Source of the DNA: Spongospora subterranea | Taxonomy: Eukaryota > Endomyxa > Phytomyxea > Plasmodiophorida > Plasmodiophoridae | Length of the DNA: 20,236 nt | Direction: 5' to 3' | Assembly: GCA_900404475.1 (NCBI GenBank) | Contig: OUQQ01000221.1 | Location: 8,798-29,033 of the forward strand | In this document: positions 1-9,488 of the stretch, piece by piece | Layout of the letters: each line of letters begins with the position of its first letter | How positions within the stretch are numbered: position 1 is the first letter of the stretch | Position numbers and translations under genes: made by a program | The notes under the pieces: model-generated | What the model was told of the DNA's origin: nothing | The model's input: only the letters and a program-made list of their open reading frames with translations | Databases searched by the model: none

Positions 1-1008
1 GATCAGTGAGATGTTTATATAGAACAGCTATGGAAATATGCGTATCAAATTCGGGCCGACAGTCAATAAAATGGTCTACAAAAAGACGAACCGACCATCA
101 ATTCTCTTAATCAGTTGCTCGAATCTGAACAACATTCTCTGTATACCTGATCCAGTCAGCTTAACATTTGGATGTTATAATCAACGTCGTTTGTCTTTAC
201 CTGGTTGGCCAAACAGATACATGTCCGGAACCATTTCCAGGACTTTGGTGAGACAAAAAAAACATTTGGATTCTATCATTTCAAAACCATCGTCGTTGAT
301 TGTCTCTATCTTAACGTCCTGGAATTTTCCTGAGAACACGTCGCTCAAGAAGACAAATATGAAAGGCGTGAGCATATCGTTAATCCCTATATCAGAAGTT
401 CAGAAGGAAAACAAGGACCGGTAGACGACGCAAACCTTGGACATACCCGGTCGCAGGATGCCGGATAGACCAGATATACAAAATACGCAGAATCATCTCT
501 TGGAGGCGTGGGGTTTGGAATAGTGGGATGTCGGGTTGTGTACGAGGAACATCCTTCCTAATTTGTTTCAAAGTCGCTTGCATCTGCGAAGTTTGCGAGG
601 ATTCATCAGCGTCACAAGGAAACTGTCGAACTAAATCCCGATATGACGCTAATCTCTTCTGTGTGGTCGCAGCCCACTGATCCGACGAAGCTGGTAGAAC
701 TTGGAGCATCAACAGCCAAACGGTCGCTCTTTGCTCAGACGAAACCCCGGACCAACTTAATTTCCGCAGCGTATCTAAACCACGATGGTCCCCCGATTAC
801 TACCGATCCAACGACGGAAACAATTGTTGTCGGTACCCATATCAACCGAATTGACACTTAACACCTTCGCAAAGCGCGATGCGCGCATCGGACAGACACT
901 GGGTGCCTGCTCGGCTTTCGACAAGTCCAACCCATCTCGCGATGGGGATCGGGAACTCGACCGGGTCTGTGCGATGGGCAATCGAGATGTCGATGTTGGT
1001 GATGACAT
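1..1008 (-). CDS. TBC-domain Rab GTPase-activating protein, TBC1D22/Gyp1 type (3' end outside window)
   Basis: Predicted GTPase-activating protein for Rab GTPases in membrane traffic. Splicing inferred from frame continuity: exons 1008-837, 774-436, 386-201, 146-96 and 27-1 (introns 62, 49, 54 and 68 nt), all phases agreeing. The TBC domain starts near residue 59 (LRKLSWSG). The arginine-finger motif IxxDxxR is IRKDVPR, with the Arg near residue 135, and the glutamine finger is GYVQG, Gln near 170; both catalytic residues are therefore present. The following GINDMLTPF, FGQPGIQR and LIKRIDAVL segments match the TBC1D22/Gyp1 subfamily. The domain is cut by the left window edge. The ATG at 1008 is the first after an in-frame stop, giving only about 55 residues before the domain, much shorter than the animal proteins, unless a further 5' exon exists. 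Family call seen in sequence; Rab substrate not inferable. Confidence 0.88.
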
Positions 1009-1476
1009 TGAACGAGTGTGCGAGTAATCACAGTCTCCTAACCCAGTGGCTGCTCTCTGAAACGTGAAACAGGCCGTACTCCTGACTGCTCACTGTAGCG
1101 GGTACACCTCCTCTTGCGGCGTGACAAAGTTAGATTTTTCGCGTTTCACAGTTGTGGATAAAACGGCTATAAAACGGTTTATTGTGGGCAAAAACTCCGT
1201 GGTTTTAAAAACGTTTTATGGGGGACATGTCCATCGGTTGTGGACAATTGATATGGTAACGAGTTGGGTCCACTGTTGTGATTGATTGACATTAACGTTA
1301 CCAAATGACTCTAGACTAGCTACGCTGGCGCCATTATCATGGCGCCTCGGATATGGTCGACTATATCTCGTTAACGAAGGTCGGACGAATGCATAGGGTC
1401 GATTCGATAAACATATACGTGTCCAGGTGAACGGGTCACGACGATTGCCACGAGGGGTTAATGAGACAAAATAGGT
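1009..1476. promoter_or_regulatory. Intergenic region between TBC gene start and THOC5 3' end
   Basis: About 470 bp upstream of the minus-strand TBC gene and downstream of the THOC5-like gene. It should hold the TBC promoter and the THOC5 polyadenylation region. The part 1138-1225 is rich in TAAAACG/AAAACG words, and GTTGTGGA occurs twice (near 1151 and 1239). A perfect hairpin lies at 1327-1346. No supported gene; the plus-strand open frame here has no family resemblance. Confidence 0.5.
1327..1346. repeat. Perfect 20-bp inverted repeat (8-bp arms, 4-nt loop)
   Basis: GGCGCCAT, then TATC, then ATGGCGCC: the arms are exact reverse complements. It lies between the TBC start and the THOC5 stop. 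It could be a dimeric protein-binding site or a structure in the 3' UTR of the THOC5 transcript. Function is inference only. Confidence 0.85.
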
Positions 1477-3349
1477 TTAAGAATTAAAATGATGGCAAAA
1501 GCATTTGATATCTGAGTCAAACTCGAAAGGAATCCGTCGATCTCGTCCACGTCGAGCACGAAGAAATAAACGAGCGTCACCGTTTGTGCTAGGGAAAATC
1601 GCGGACATCGATATGTCAAGACACATTTGGAGAAAACGGACAAATATCGGAAGGGATACAGATTGTACAGTGGTGTTGGCTTTAAAATACCGCTTAATCT
1701 GAAGAATGAGCTTAGCATTAGCAATAACCTAAATATCGGAGAGCCACTAACCTCAGACTCTATCAGGAACGCCACATTGTCATGGGCAACTGTAGGGTCC
1801 TTGCTTTCAATGACGATGCGGGCAGAAGGGGACCGAACCGGGTGGTTCCATAACAGGTCAATGAACGCAGCCATCGACGTATTCCCATATGGATGTTCGA
1901 ACACGGCTTCGAATAAACGTGGAGACTGTGTTGCTCGGAACGAAGAGAGTCTGCACACAGCGGCTAATGGAAACCTATTTGCCACATTGACTGGAATCTT
2001 TATTTCGCCCGCTTCTACGAAAACGAATAATTTAAATAACACAGCAGTCGTGCGATATTGTTAGTCGGAACCTAAAGCCGCAATGTGACGTTGAAGTTGG
2101 ACATGAGATCGCATGCGTTCCCGAATTAGCGAGACGACGTTGCGGATTAAGGGAATGGGACCTATGTGATTATGGATCCCGCAAATCGATTGAGCCCATC
2201 GATAAGGAACGCCGACGGCAGCGAAATCTCTGATCATAGGGCCCATATCAGTTGAAATACAAAAACTTGACAAAATCCATACTTCATTCGTGCCGGCACA
2301 TCGGTGATCAATTCCATCGAATTAGGGAACGTATTTCCGGAATCCTGAGGGTATAGGTCCACGAGAAGCTCGCCACCACCTCTAACGAAGACAACTGGCC
2401 CAGGTGTCGCGCTGCTGAAACTCAAATCTAATCCGGATGCGATGCTGGCATCCTTGATCGTGACGTGTATAGCCGCTGGGTCGCAAACGAAGTTGATACT
2501 GTCACAAGTAACGCTGAAGGGCGATACGTTCTCCTCGATGCGAGAATCAACAAGCGAATCGCTAAATGCACTAGAATATGACGACAGCGACACCATCAAT
2601 GTGTAGAGTGGCTCTGATAATGTGGATAGCTGAAGCAAATACGTGGTTAAGAGAAGATGGGGAACGAAACCCAGATAGAATCGTACTTTTGCATCAGGAA
2701 TGAGAACCGTACGAGGTAATCCAATCTGCTTTCGTAACGGTGCGGATGCGGCTAATATTTTATCCAGATGGCTGCCAACGGACTTCAGTAAGGCCTGTTT
2801 TTCATTGTTCGAGGTAATCAACGCTTGCTTCTTTTGCCTCAAAGCCTTTAGGGTCTCCGTCATTGCCAGGCGTTGCTGCCTCTGCAAAATTTTGGATGAA
2901 CTCGGCGTGAGCCAGATGAATATGTGATGGTAAAATACCTCGAAAACTAATCTCGACAAATGCAATCGATGAGGATCTTCAACAATCTCTTGCGTACGAA
3001 GCGCTTCCGGCGCATTGGTCATGAATTCGTCAAGCTCCACCAGATCATGCTGAACATATTTGATGCCTTCCCGGCAAATGTGCATCTCCTTCAACACATA
3101 CTCTTTTTCTCTCAATAAACTCTGATACTGCAACGCCAATGCATCTAGCGAAAGTTTGGCTGCGAACGTATTGTTGTACGTTCGCTCCATGTGCATGTTC
3201 AGTTCACGGTGGAGTCGCTTGATTTCAGAAAGCAGCAAAACGCGGTGATCATGCATTGAGGGATCAGAGGCACGAAGGTCTGATAACGCTGTCGTAAGCA
3301 GCGAGAGCGTCGGTGGCGGCTCGACATTGAGCGATGATATATCGGCCAT
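1477..3349 (-). CDS. THOC5: THO complex subunit 5 (THOC5) orthologue
   Basis: Subunit of the nuclear THO/TREX complex, which couples transcription to mRNA packaging and export. Spliced model: 3349-2939, 2881-2283, 2229-2072, 2014-1752, 1698-1477 (introns 57, 53, 57 and 53 nt), 550 aa, all phases consistent. The first half is the typical coiled coil, with a conserved block reading LDEFMTNAPEAL and then EDPHRLHLSRL, comparable to the SLEEF...AP and GDPHQQTLARL blocks of animal THOC5. The middle has SMELITDVPARM and PYRWAQSICGI (compare PYLWVQKLGGL). The C-terminal tail DARLFLRARRGRDRR matches the basic tail of the family. Start: 3349 is the first ATG in the open frame; the frame extends upstream without ATG. 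It is divergent from the small gene at 3620. Family assignment is from remembered similarity, not a search. Confidence 0.85.
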
Positions 3350-3619
3350 TGTCAGATTCTGAACCAACGCCTGGGCGTCTCGGCAATGAGCGCTGCCCGA
3401 TGATGGGACAATACGCCACCTTACTGTCCCAAGTGTACACGTGGGCCACAGTGTCAAGGTCTCAGGTTGAACCTATTGGAATTGTATGGGTTAGAATGAT
3501 GCAGCTGGCCGAGTAGCGCCACATCGCTCCGGGCAATGTCCGTCAGACGCGGCCTCCGCTCCAAAGGTCATGACAGGACGAGATCACATTTGACGCCGGC
3601 TCAGGGGGGAATCTGAGCC
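3350..3619. promoter_or_regulatory. Putative bidirectional promoter (THOC5-like / small basic protein)
   Basis: Roughly 270 bp between the divergent starts of the THOC5-like gene (-) and the lysine-rich protein gene (+). No TATA box or other clear motif was recognised. The promoter role is inferred only from the head-to-head arrangement. Confidence 0.4.
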
Positions 3620-3971
3620 ATGGACCAGGAGGCGGCACCCGTCAAGAAGATCAAGAAGAGCGGCGATAAGGATAAACACAAGAAGAAAGTTAGGAAAACA
3701 AACCTGACACGGCGACCGAAGAGATCCACTTATTCCGAACATGTACGAGATCATTACAGCTCGTGGGAGAACACCACTACTTTGATATCGTCAGGAATGT
3801 GGAGATTGTTCTTGGATAATCGCAGGTAATGCCATCTGGAAGAAATTGTCGTCATCGGTATATGACTCGATTCATAGATACGACGCGTCTGGAAACTTCC
3901 CGAATCAACCCCAACAGGCCCCAACCAAACCTGAAGACAACGACAACGATTTAGGTGACCATCACGAGTAG
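3620..3971 (+). CDS. Small lysine-rich protein of unknown function
   Basis: Two exons, 3620-3825 and 3878-3971, separated by a 52-nt GT-AG intron; phases agree and give 99 aa. Residues 8-34 are strongly basic (KKIKKSGDKDKHKKK and KTNLTRRPKR), like a bipartite nuclear or nucleolar signal. The middle reads YSEHVRDHYSSW and then GMWRLFLDNRRYDASG across the splice junction. The C-terminus is acidic and proline/glutamine-containing. I do not recognise the family; a nucleolar or chromatin protein is a guess from composition. The stop lies 42 bp from the end of the convergent LRR gene. The clean splice and sensible continuation across it support a real gene. Confidence 0.6.
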
Positions 3972-4013
3972 ATACACATTTATCTAAATTTTGTATTTGA
4001 CGATCGAATTGTA

Positions 4014-4991
4014 TCATCGGTAATCCCGTTTATTGGTAAAGTTATTAGCGGCTAGAAGCAACCTGAGGTCAGTTCTGTTGAGGTTTTCCAACTCATTTAG
4101 ACCTATGTCGCTCAAATAATTTCCAGTTAAATCCACGACCGTCACCGTCTTGGCACTTCCTAATGCATTTGCCAATGCAATCGCACCAAGATCCGTAATC
4201 AGATTATCTCGCAAATTCAGTGATTGCAGTCTCGACATGGGCAAACATTCTGCAATTGCCTTGACACAGTCGTCGTTCAGACTGGATTGTGGTAATGATA
4301 GATGACGCAATGACAGATTTGCTTGTATATATCGGCAAATCGCGCTTGAGCAATTTTTTAATGAGACCATTCCGTATCGGAATTGCACTAGCCGATCCGT
4401 ATTTTGCATATGTTTGATCAACGCCTCAGACGCTTTCCCGGATAGGTTGGTGTGGATCAGCGATAGCGAAGACAGCGTTGGCGTATGGTTCATGAATGTG
4501 CAAAGGGCTCGCACCGACCGATCGCCGAGGGGATTATCTGACAGATCCAGATCCTCCAACGGAATCGAGCATTGACGAATTCGTTCGGATAAATGATTGA
4601 ATCCGTCCGAAGTGATGCGATTGCTTGATAGGTCCAACGTTCGCAAACTGATCGGTAAGTGGTTCGCCATTGCGATCAACGCATTGTCGGACATGTTTGT
4701 GGACCGAAGGCGGACAACTTGTAGATGATTCTGACGAAAAACCGTAGACGAGATGGATTGGATTCCCGAAACACCCAGGTCCCATCCAGACAGGTTGAGC
4801 GAGAGCGCCGGCGACCCACCACAGTCGTGAGCGGTCATGGTCTTGACGAGGATTTCCAGTCCACGACTGAGGTAGTTTGTCCAGCAATATTCCGCATCCG
4901 CTCGATCAAGCGATAGCTGGATTTGGTAATCAATGTATTGACGTAGCGCATCACGATCAAATTCTTGACAAATCATTTGCCCATTGTCCAT
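4014..4991 (-). CDS. Leucine-rich-repeat protein, ribonuclease-inhibitor-like type
   Basis: Intronless 325-aa reading frame with ATG at 4991. From about residue 65 to the end it is a run of LRRs of roughly 28 residues, with repeats such as LRTLDLSSNRITSDGFNHL, LEDLDLSDNPLGDRSVRAL, LQSLNLRDNLITDLGAIAL and VDLTGNYLSDIGLNEL. The LxxLxLxxNxhxxxGhxxL pattern is that of the RNI/NLRC-like class: a curved binding scaffold with no enzymatic motif. No signal peptide or membrane segment was seen, so it is probably cytoplasmic or nuclear. The first 60 residues are non-repeat and unassigned. It lies between the PP2C gene (same strand, 177 bp upstream) and the small basic protein gene (convergent). The partner cannot be inferred; LRR proteins of this kind are often RanGAP-like, ciliary or centrosomal. 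Confidence 0.8.
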   Translation of the reverse strand: MDNGQMICQEFDRDALRQYIDYQIQLSLDRADAEYCWTNYLSRGLEILVKTMTAHDCGGSPALSLNLSGWDLGVSGIQSISSTVFRQNHLQVVRLRSTNMSDNALIAMANHLPISLRTLDLSSNRITSDGFNHLSERIRQCSIPLEDLDLSDNPLGDRSVRALCTFMNHTPTLSSLSLIHTNLSGKASEALIKHMQNTDRLVQFRYGMVSLKNCSSAICRYIQANLSLRHLSLPQSSLNDDCVKAIAECLPMSRLQSLNLRDNLITDLGAIALANALGSAKTVTVVDLTGNYLSDIGLNELENLNRTDLRLLLAANNFTNKRDYR

Positions 4992-5168
4992 AACAAAAAT
5001 TCACGACAGATTTTCAATGACCGACTAATCAGACGCACAGCGACAAGAAAGAGTATGCCGGCGATCTGACGAAAAAATATCTCATCTGTATTAGGGTAAA
5101 GTGTATTCGGCTAATCAATCTACCCAATGATTATGATGAATAAAGAACACGATTTGATCATGAACTGA

Positions 5169-6218
5169 TTATATGTACAGTGGAACAATGACGACCGTGA
5201 TGTCGTCCTTGCTTCCACGTTGAATAGCTAGTTCTGCAAGCGTTTTTGCGGTTTCGCACGACGTCCTTCCTGATCTCAGGCTGTCCAAAGCGGTTTCTAC
5301 AGCGAGAGCATTATCAACTACATCCCATAAGCCATCACACGCCATGATAAGGCATTGATGATCTGAACTGATATCCTCCTGGCATTGACCTCGCTCAGCT
5401 CGTGGTAAAAGCGGACGCAAAGTCGGTTACCTCAAACAAATCAGGCGTTGGTATCAACGTTCCCGTGATACTCCCTAATTTATATTCAAAATCGCCAATC
5501 GACCGTGTCACCGACATCAGCCCGAACATTCGGTTCGATCGAACAAATCCTCCAGCTTCAACGACTCTCGCCTGAGCAATACAGGATCAATTTGCCATCA
5601 GTTTGCTAAAGCGCCGTCGGATTTTGGCGGAACCTTCTCCTGGGGATCCGTCGCCTTATGGTCTCGTGTTAGCATCTTCGACATTGAGTTGACGGACGCG
5701 ACCGCACGACAATCACCCAGATTGGCGATGAACAACCTGAATGGAGTGCGAATAACGGCAACCGCGCAGGAACCGGATGATGCTGCGATATATGTTTGAG
5801 TTTGGCGGCCCCCCTATGCTATTGCTGAGGCGACGCCTACCTTTTGGATTGTCTGGATCATGATTATCGTCGACAGTTTCAGTTTGGACCTGTTGTTGAT
5901 ATGTCTTCTCTGCCGCGAGTAAACCATCGCTTAACGCGGCTTTGAAGTCCTTCCGCACGAAGGCCTCTGATTTCAGTACGTATTTGTGTAATGAATTCGC
6001 CAAGAATGTCGAACAAGCGTCACCACAATGCCCATCGTACACGCCGAAAAATCCAACTATTGCAATGGACGTCATTGATTTTTGATTATCAAACGACTAG
6101 GGGTTAAACCTAACGGATCTTCAGGAATCGAATCAATAACAACAAATCGATCCTCGTTCGGATGCCGGAGGGTTTTGCATTGATATGATACACCCGCGGC
6201 AACGGCGTATGGTTTCAT
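5169..6218 (-). CDS. PP2C-family (PPM) Ser/Thr protein phosphatase
   Basis: Metal-dependent protein phosphatase. Five exons: 6218-6110, 6056-5841, 5782-5634, 5571-5431, 5378-5169 (introns 53, 58, 62 and 52 nt), giving 274 aa in consistent phase. The PP2C signature motifs appear in order: PNEDRF (Glu22, Asp23), GFFGVYDGHCG (Asp44, Gly45), SSGSCAVAVI, IANLGDCRAVA, LTRDHK, MFGLMSVTRSIGDFEYK, MACDGLWDVV (Asp220) and GSKDDITVVIV (Asp264). The metal-binding acidic residues are therefore all present, and it should be active. It is close to the minimal catalytic domain, slightly shorter than usual, with no N-terminal extension, transmembrane segment or regulatory domain. Start at 6218 leaves only about 20 residues before the first motif. 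Substrate unknown. Confidence 0.9.
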
Positions 6219-6386
6219 ACCAAAATACGATGACTGCTACGACGCAGATTACTCCATAATTGACCAATTACACTTCGATGTGATTAACGCAATTGCAACT
6301 GGTGGCACGCGCATTCGGCAACATTGAAGATATTATCCGAGTTGTTTGACGTCGAGCGAGACCATTTTGAAAAACAAAATACATAA

Positions 6387-7772
6387 TTATATTGACAAAT
6401 ACTGTTTGATACAATCATCCGTGATTTTACTTGGTGCTTTGTCTGGACAGATAATCTAGCACAAAAATGTTAAAACATGTACAATAAGACCATGACTTTT
6501 GATAGCTCACTCTCATGTCTCTGCGAGCATTAGCCAAAAGCATCCTAGCCACATCAACTGGGGACTCCGCAGTGGCCATCATAATCTGATACCTGCGCTG
6601 GTGCTTGGAAAGCTCATTCAGTAAATACGCAGATCGCTTAGTTAGTTCGTCCAGATCTGCTGATCTTTCGTCGTCGGGACAAAACAAACGGCCTATATAG
6701 AGACTTTTAGTCAAATAATAGTTGAAAATCACTGGCAAAAGCTCACCCATCTGAGTTGATTTACTAGGATCAGGAATCTGCAAAGCGATCTCATAAACGT
6801 GACGAAATTGGGATGGGTCGCCGGAAAGAGAAAGTTGGTAAATAAAAGTGACTGGATCCGCAGGAGCTAGTAACGATAATAGGGACGACCTAATGTTCTC
6901 AATGGATGTCTGACTACAGCCGAAAACATCAGCAAGTGGTTCGTCAAATATAACCGACGTTGGATCTTCAGCATCCTGAGGAACCGTTACAAAATTAGAA
7001 AAATATGAGGTCTGTCGTTTGAATTACTTGCAGATTATTGCGGCGTACATAAGCCCATAAGGCTGTTATTAGGCGATCAGACGTCTCTTGTTGTAGACCA
7101 AGTATAGCAGCTAGCCGATCCGGGACAGTATACCTTTTGGGAAAATCGTCCAACAATAACTGAACGCGCAGTTGTGTATCGGGCATACTAGCCTTTATGG
7201 GTAATTGAATACTGAAGCCGTCCACCGCTTTTTCTTCAGGTCCGCGAACCCATTCAGCTTGATCGCATTCACCTAACGGTAAAATATGAAATCAACGAAA
7301 ACTATTTCAAACAACGCTCGCCTTGAAAGAAAGAAGAATCCGCCGTTACAGACGCTCTCCGAATAAAATTCGAGAAACGATATGACGAATTTAAGTCTGG
7401 ATTACCGGTCTATATATGAACGATGATAAGGGTAATTCGAGTAGACAAAAATAAGGCACACTGACGTCCGGATCAACCAAACACCCTTGTATGAGAAATT
7501 TCAGCTGGTCGCCTTCTAATTGATGAGAAAGAAATACACGTAAAATACGATAAATCTATTTGAGATAGCAGATGAGGGTTGAAAAAGATGATCCCGATGG
7601 TAATCGTGCAAATCACCTGTTGCGTCGTCGTCGACATTTCCATTGTCTGAAGGCGGAACCGAGTAATACTGGCATCGATACGTTGTTCGAGCCTAAGCAG
7701 CGCAACGAACAGCTTAGATTCCGGGACGAACTGTTCGAGATTCTCCGGAAGGACAATGTCTTCCTTTGTCAT
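6387..7772 (-). CDS. SWI/SNF complex subunit, SMARCD/BAF60/Swp73 type (SWIB domain)
   Basis: Accessory subunit of SWI/SNF ATP-dependent chromatin remodellers. Model: 7772-7617, 7504-7466, 7409-7316, 7272-7028, 6975-6511, 6455-6387, giving 355 aa in phase. The N-terminal block VLPENLEQFVPES matches VLPQRIRELVPES of animal SMARCD. FLIQGCLVDPD then RFSNFIRR match the pre-SWIB region, and GFSIQLPI followed by LAAILGLQQETSDRLITALW and YVRRNNLQ is the SWIB domain (roughly residues 115-195). The C-terminal ARRDMRIICPDKAPS block matches the family's QRRDLKIITDVIGNP. It is shorter than animal homologues because the N-terminal Pro/Gly-rich tail is missing. Two details are uncertain: the first intron (112 nt, longer than all others, may hide an exon) and the donor at 7315, where a 49-nt GC-AG intron is an alternative. 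The 5' end could also lie farther upstream. Confidence 0.82.
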
Positions 7773-8600
7773 TATCTACGGCTTCGATTAGCGCTATCAC
7801 CTTGTGATAAATAACTGCGTACGGGTGTCGGAGAGATAGGAGAACGGTCAGAAGCGAATCTGCTCCTGATGTGATGGTAATTGAGCACCAATCGCTTATC
7901 GTACTGTAACCCGTAACACGTTGGCTACACTACCTGGTAACACCCACGCGTTCACTACACTAGACCCAATGCATTTGTGTACGTGAATAAAGTCAATATG
8001 ACGCTGAATTCACATGGGGTTGGATATACAGTTGTCTTTTTGCCAGGATGATTAGATTTACAGCGGAGATATGGGAGGCGCGTCCACTTCCGTGCCAAGT
8101 GACGGTACGTTCTCGCGTTCTGGGACTGCGATTAGCAATCCACGTGTCCTTTCTCTAGAGGATGATGCAGTTCACGCAATCATAGAATTTCAATCATTCC
8201 CATTTTTGAGTTAAATTCGAAGTAATTCAGGAACTCCCTGCTCACCAACCGGTTGTAGCCCTGGTCAACCGCGTTGGCATCACTACACGCAACTCCCATG
8301 CATTGAATAGTACAGGCTAGGAACCCCATGTACCATTTGTACATAACTTCTGATAGGTGTAACGATCGGTCACTGATCCCCATGTTTCGTCACGTGTCGC
8401 TACTGTAGATGATACTGTTACGCTTTTGACTTTCGATTCGACATTAGATTCTTCCGCATTCTGCAAACTGCTCCTTATTCGAAGTTTGAAAATTTATTGC
8501 AGTTCCCGGTCCTTTAGTGCTAGCACAGTCGCTCGTTGCCATTTTGCATTTGGAATAATCTGTCACATCGCCTGCCGTTGTTCCGGCCCTAATCTGGCTT
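7773..8600. other. Gap upstream of the SMARCD gene; no convincing gene
   Basis: About 830 bp. The part near 7773 should contain the SMARCD promoter. Short related words occur near 7920-7965 (GGCTACACTACC and TTCACTACACTAG). The minus-strand open frame 8180-8383 has an ATG but no recognisable family and may be a shadow. On the minus strand 8460-8600 can be read as a continuation of the inverted module at 8601-8657, with a possible 47-nt intron after residue stretch GPEQRQA, ending at a TAA. Confidence 0.4.
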
Positions 8601-8657
8601 GCTGGTCAAACGCCGTCCCATCGGGATATAGTTCTTGAATTGCCCAGGAAGTCCAGC
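8601..8657 (-). repeat. Inverted copy (A) of a short coding module
   Basis: Read on the minus strand this encodes RWTSWAIQELYPDGTAFDQ. It is the reverse-complement partner of 8795-8851, with about 4 differences in 58 bp by eye. Three of those four differences are synonymous or conservative at protein level, which suggests both arms were once coding. Unlike copies B and C there is no ATG immediately before the Trp codon. The two arms are about 138 bp apart. Confidence 0.75.
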
Positions 8658-8658
8658 G

Positions 8659-8892
8659 ATGGTCAGAAGTCTCAGGCACGCATGTCGACGAACGACGACA
8701 CCAAGATCGATGGCGCCACTATTAAGCAGTTTTGGTTCCTACAATCCAATCATCGGATTTGAACAGAATCTGAATGCTCAATATTCAACAATGCACTGGA
8801 CTTCTTGGGCAATTCAAGAACTATATCCCGATGGAACGGTGTTTGACCAGCTCGGTGTCAATTTGCAACAGACTTTGTTGTCAAAGACCTAA
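8659..8892 (+). pseudogene. Copy B of unknown gene module (possible gene fragment)
   Basis: Open plus-strand frame containing YNPIIGFEQNLNAQYST and then MHWTSWAIQELYPDGTVFDQ. The second part is a near-identical inverted duplicate of 8601-8657. Both parts, in the same order, recur in copy C at 9190-9290. Coding could begin at the ATG at 8659, the ATG at 8710, or the ATG at 8791 directly at the conserved block. After FDQ the similarity to copy A stops and the frame ends at 8892. I do not recognise the family. It may be a truncated paralogue or the first exon of a spliced gene. Confidence 0.4.
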
Positions 8893-9058
8893 CCCTTAAG
8901 GTTTATGGTCATCCAGCACAGCTTCGTCCCTGCTAAGATCTTACAAAATGAATCGAGTAGTTGGGTCTAACCAAACCAAATGCGGTGCGAAGCGACTAAA
9001 CCTGATGAGAGCGATTGTCGAACCCGATTCGCAGCGATAAACTGTGCTGTTTCCTTCA

Positions 9059-9488
9059 ATGTGGAGACGCGCCGCCATGGCGATAAGTATAGAATATGAC
9101 GGTCAGAGAGAAGCGTTTCAAGCAAGACTGTCAACCAACAATGACACCGAAACAGATGGCATTACATTGGAACAATTCTCCGAAAATTACTATAATCCAA
9201 TCATTGAATTCAATCAATCAATCAAAACTGAATGCATAAGCCCATTATTTAACCATGCAATGGACATCCTGGGCCATTCAAGAGCTGTTTCCCGCGCTTG
9301 TTAGTGAGGACGAGGAAGATGGGCGTAGCAATCGGCGACCAATCACCAGACGATTTTCCATGCGACTTTCGCGGTTTAATGTGGCGGATAACGACGACAG
9401 CATTTTCAATGAAGGATGGTTTCGCGGATTATACATGCAGGTTGATCGACGACAACTGGATTTCCTGCCAAGATCCGATTCATCATAG
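9059..9488 (+). pseudogene. Copy C of unknown gene module, frame-broken
   Basis: An ATG at 9059 opens a frame (MWRRAAMAISIEYDG...) that includes YNPIIEFNQSIK, homologous to copy B. The conserved MQWTSWAIQELFP block follows at 9255 but in a different frame, which then stays open to 9488 with an acidic/basic tail (SEDEEDGRSNRR, GWFRGLYMQVDRRQLDFL). In copy B the two blocks are in one frame. Copy C therefore looks like a one-frame indel between them, or has an unrecognised intron, although no GT donor fits. Alternatively translation starts at the 9255 ATG and only the 77-codon part is real. Family unknown. Confidence 0.4.

Noticed and set aside
1458..2042. A single 194-codon minus-strand protein at this position.
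   Set aside because: Only its first part is coding. Splicing at 1751/1699 changes frame and gives the conserved basic THOC5 tail, ending at 1477.
2882..2938. Continuous reading through 2938-2882 in the THOC5-like gene, which is open and a multiple of three.
   Set aside because: The segment (FYHHIFIWLTPSS) is absent from THOC5 relatives and breaks the coiled coil. It has GT and AG ends and a 57-nt length typical of introns here.
3350..3457. Upstream extension of the THOC5-like protein to 3457.
   Set aside because: It would start at a TTG codon; the first ATG in frame is at 3349.
8901..9040. Possible tRNA or small RNA in the gene-poor region.
   Set aside because: No cloverleaf-like A/B box pair or convincing paired arms could be found by eye.
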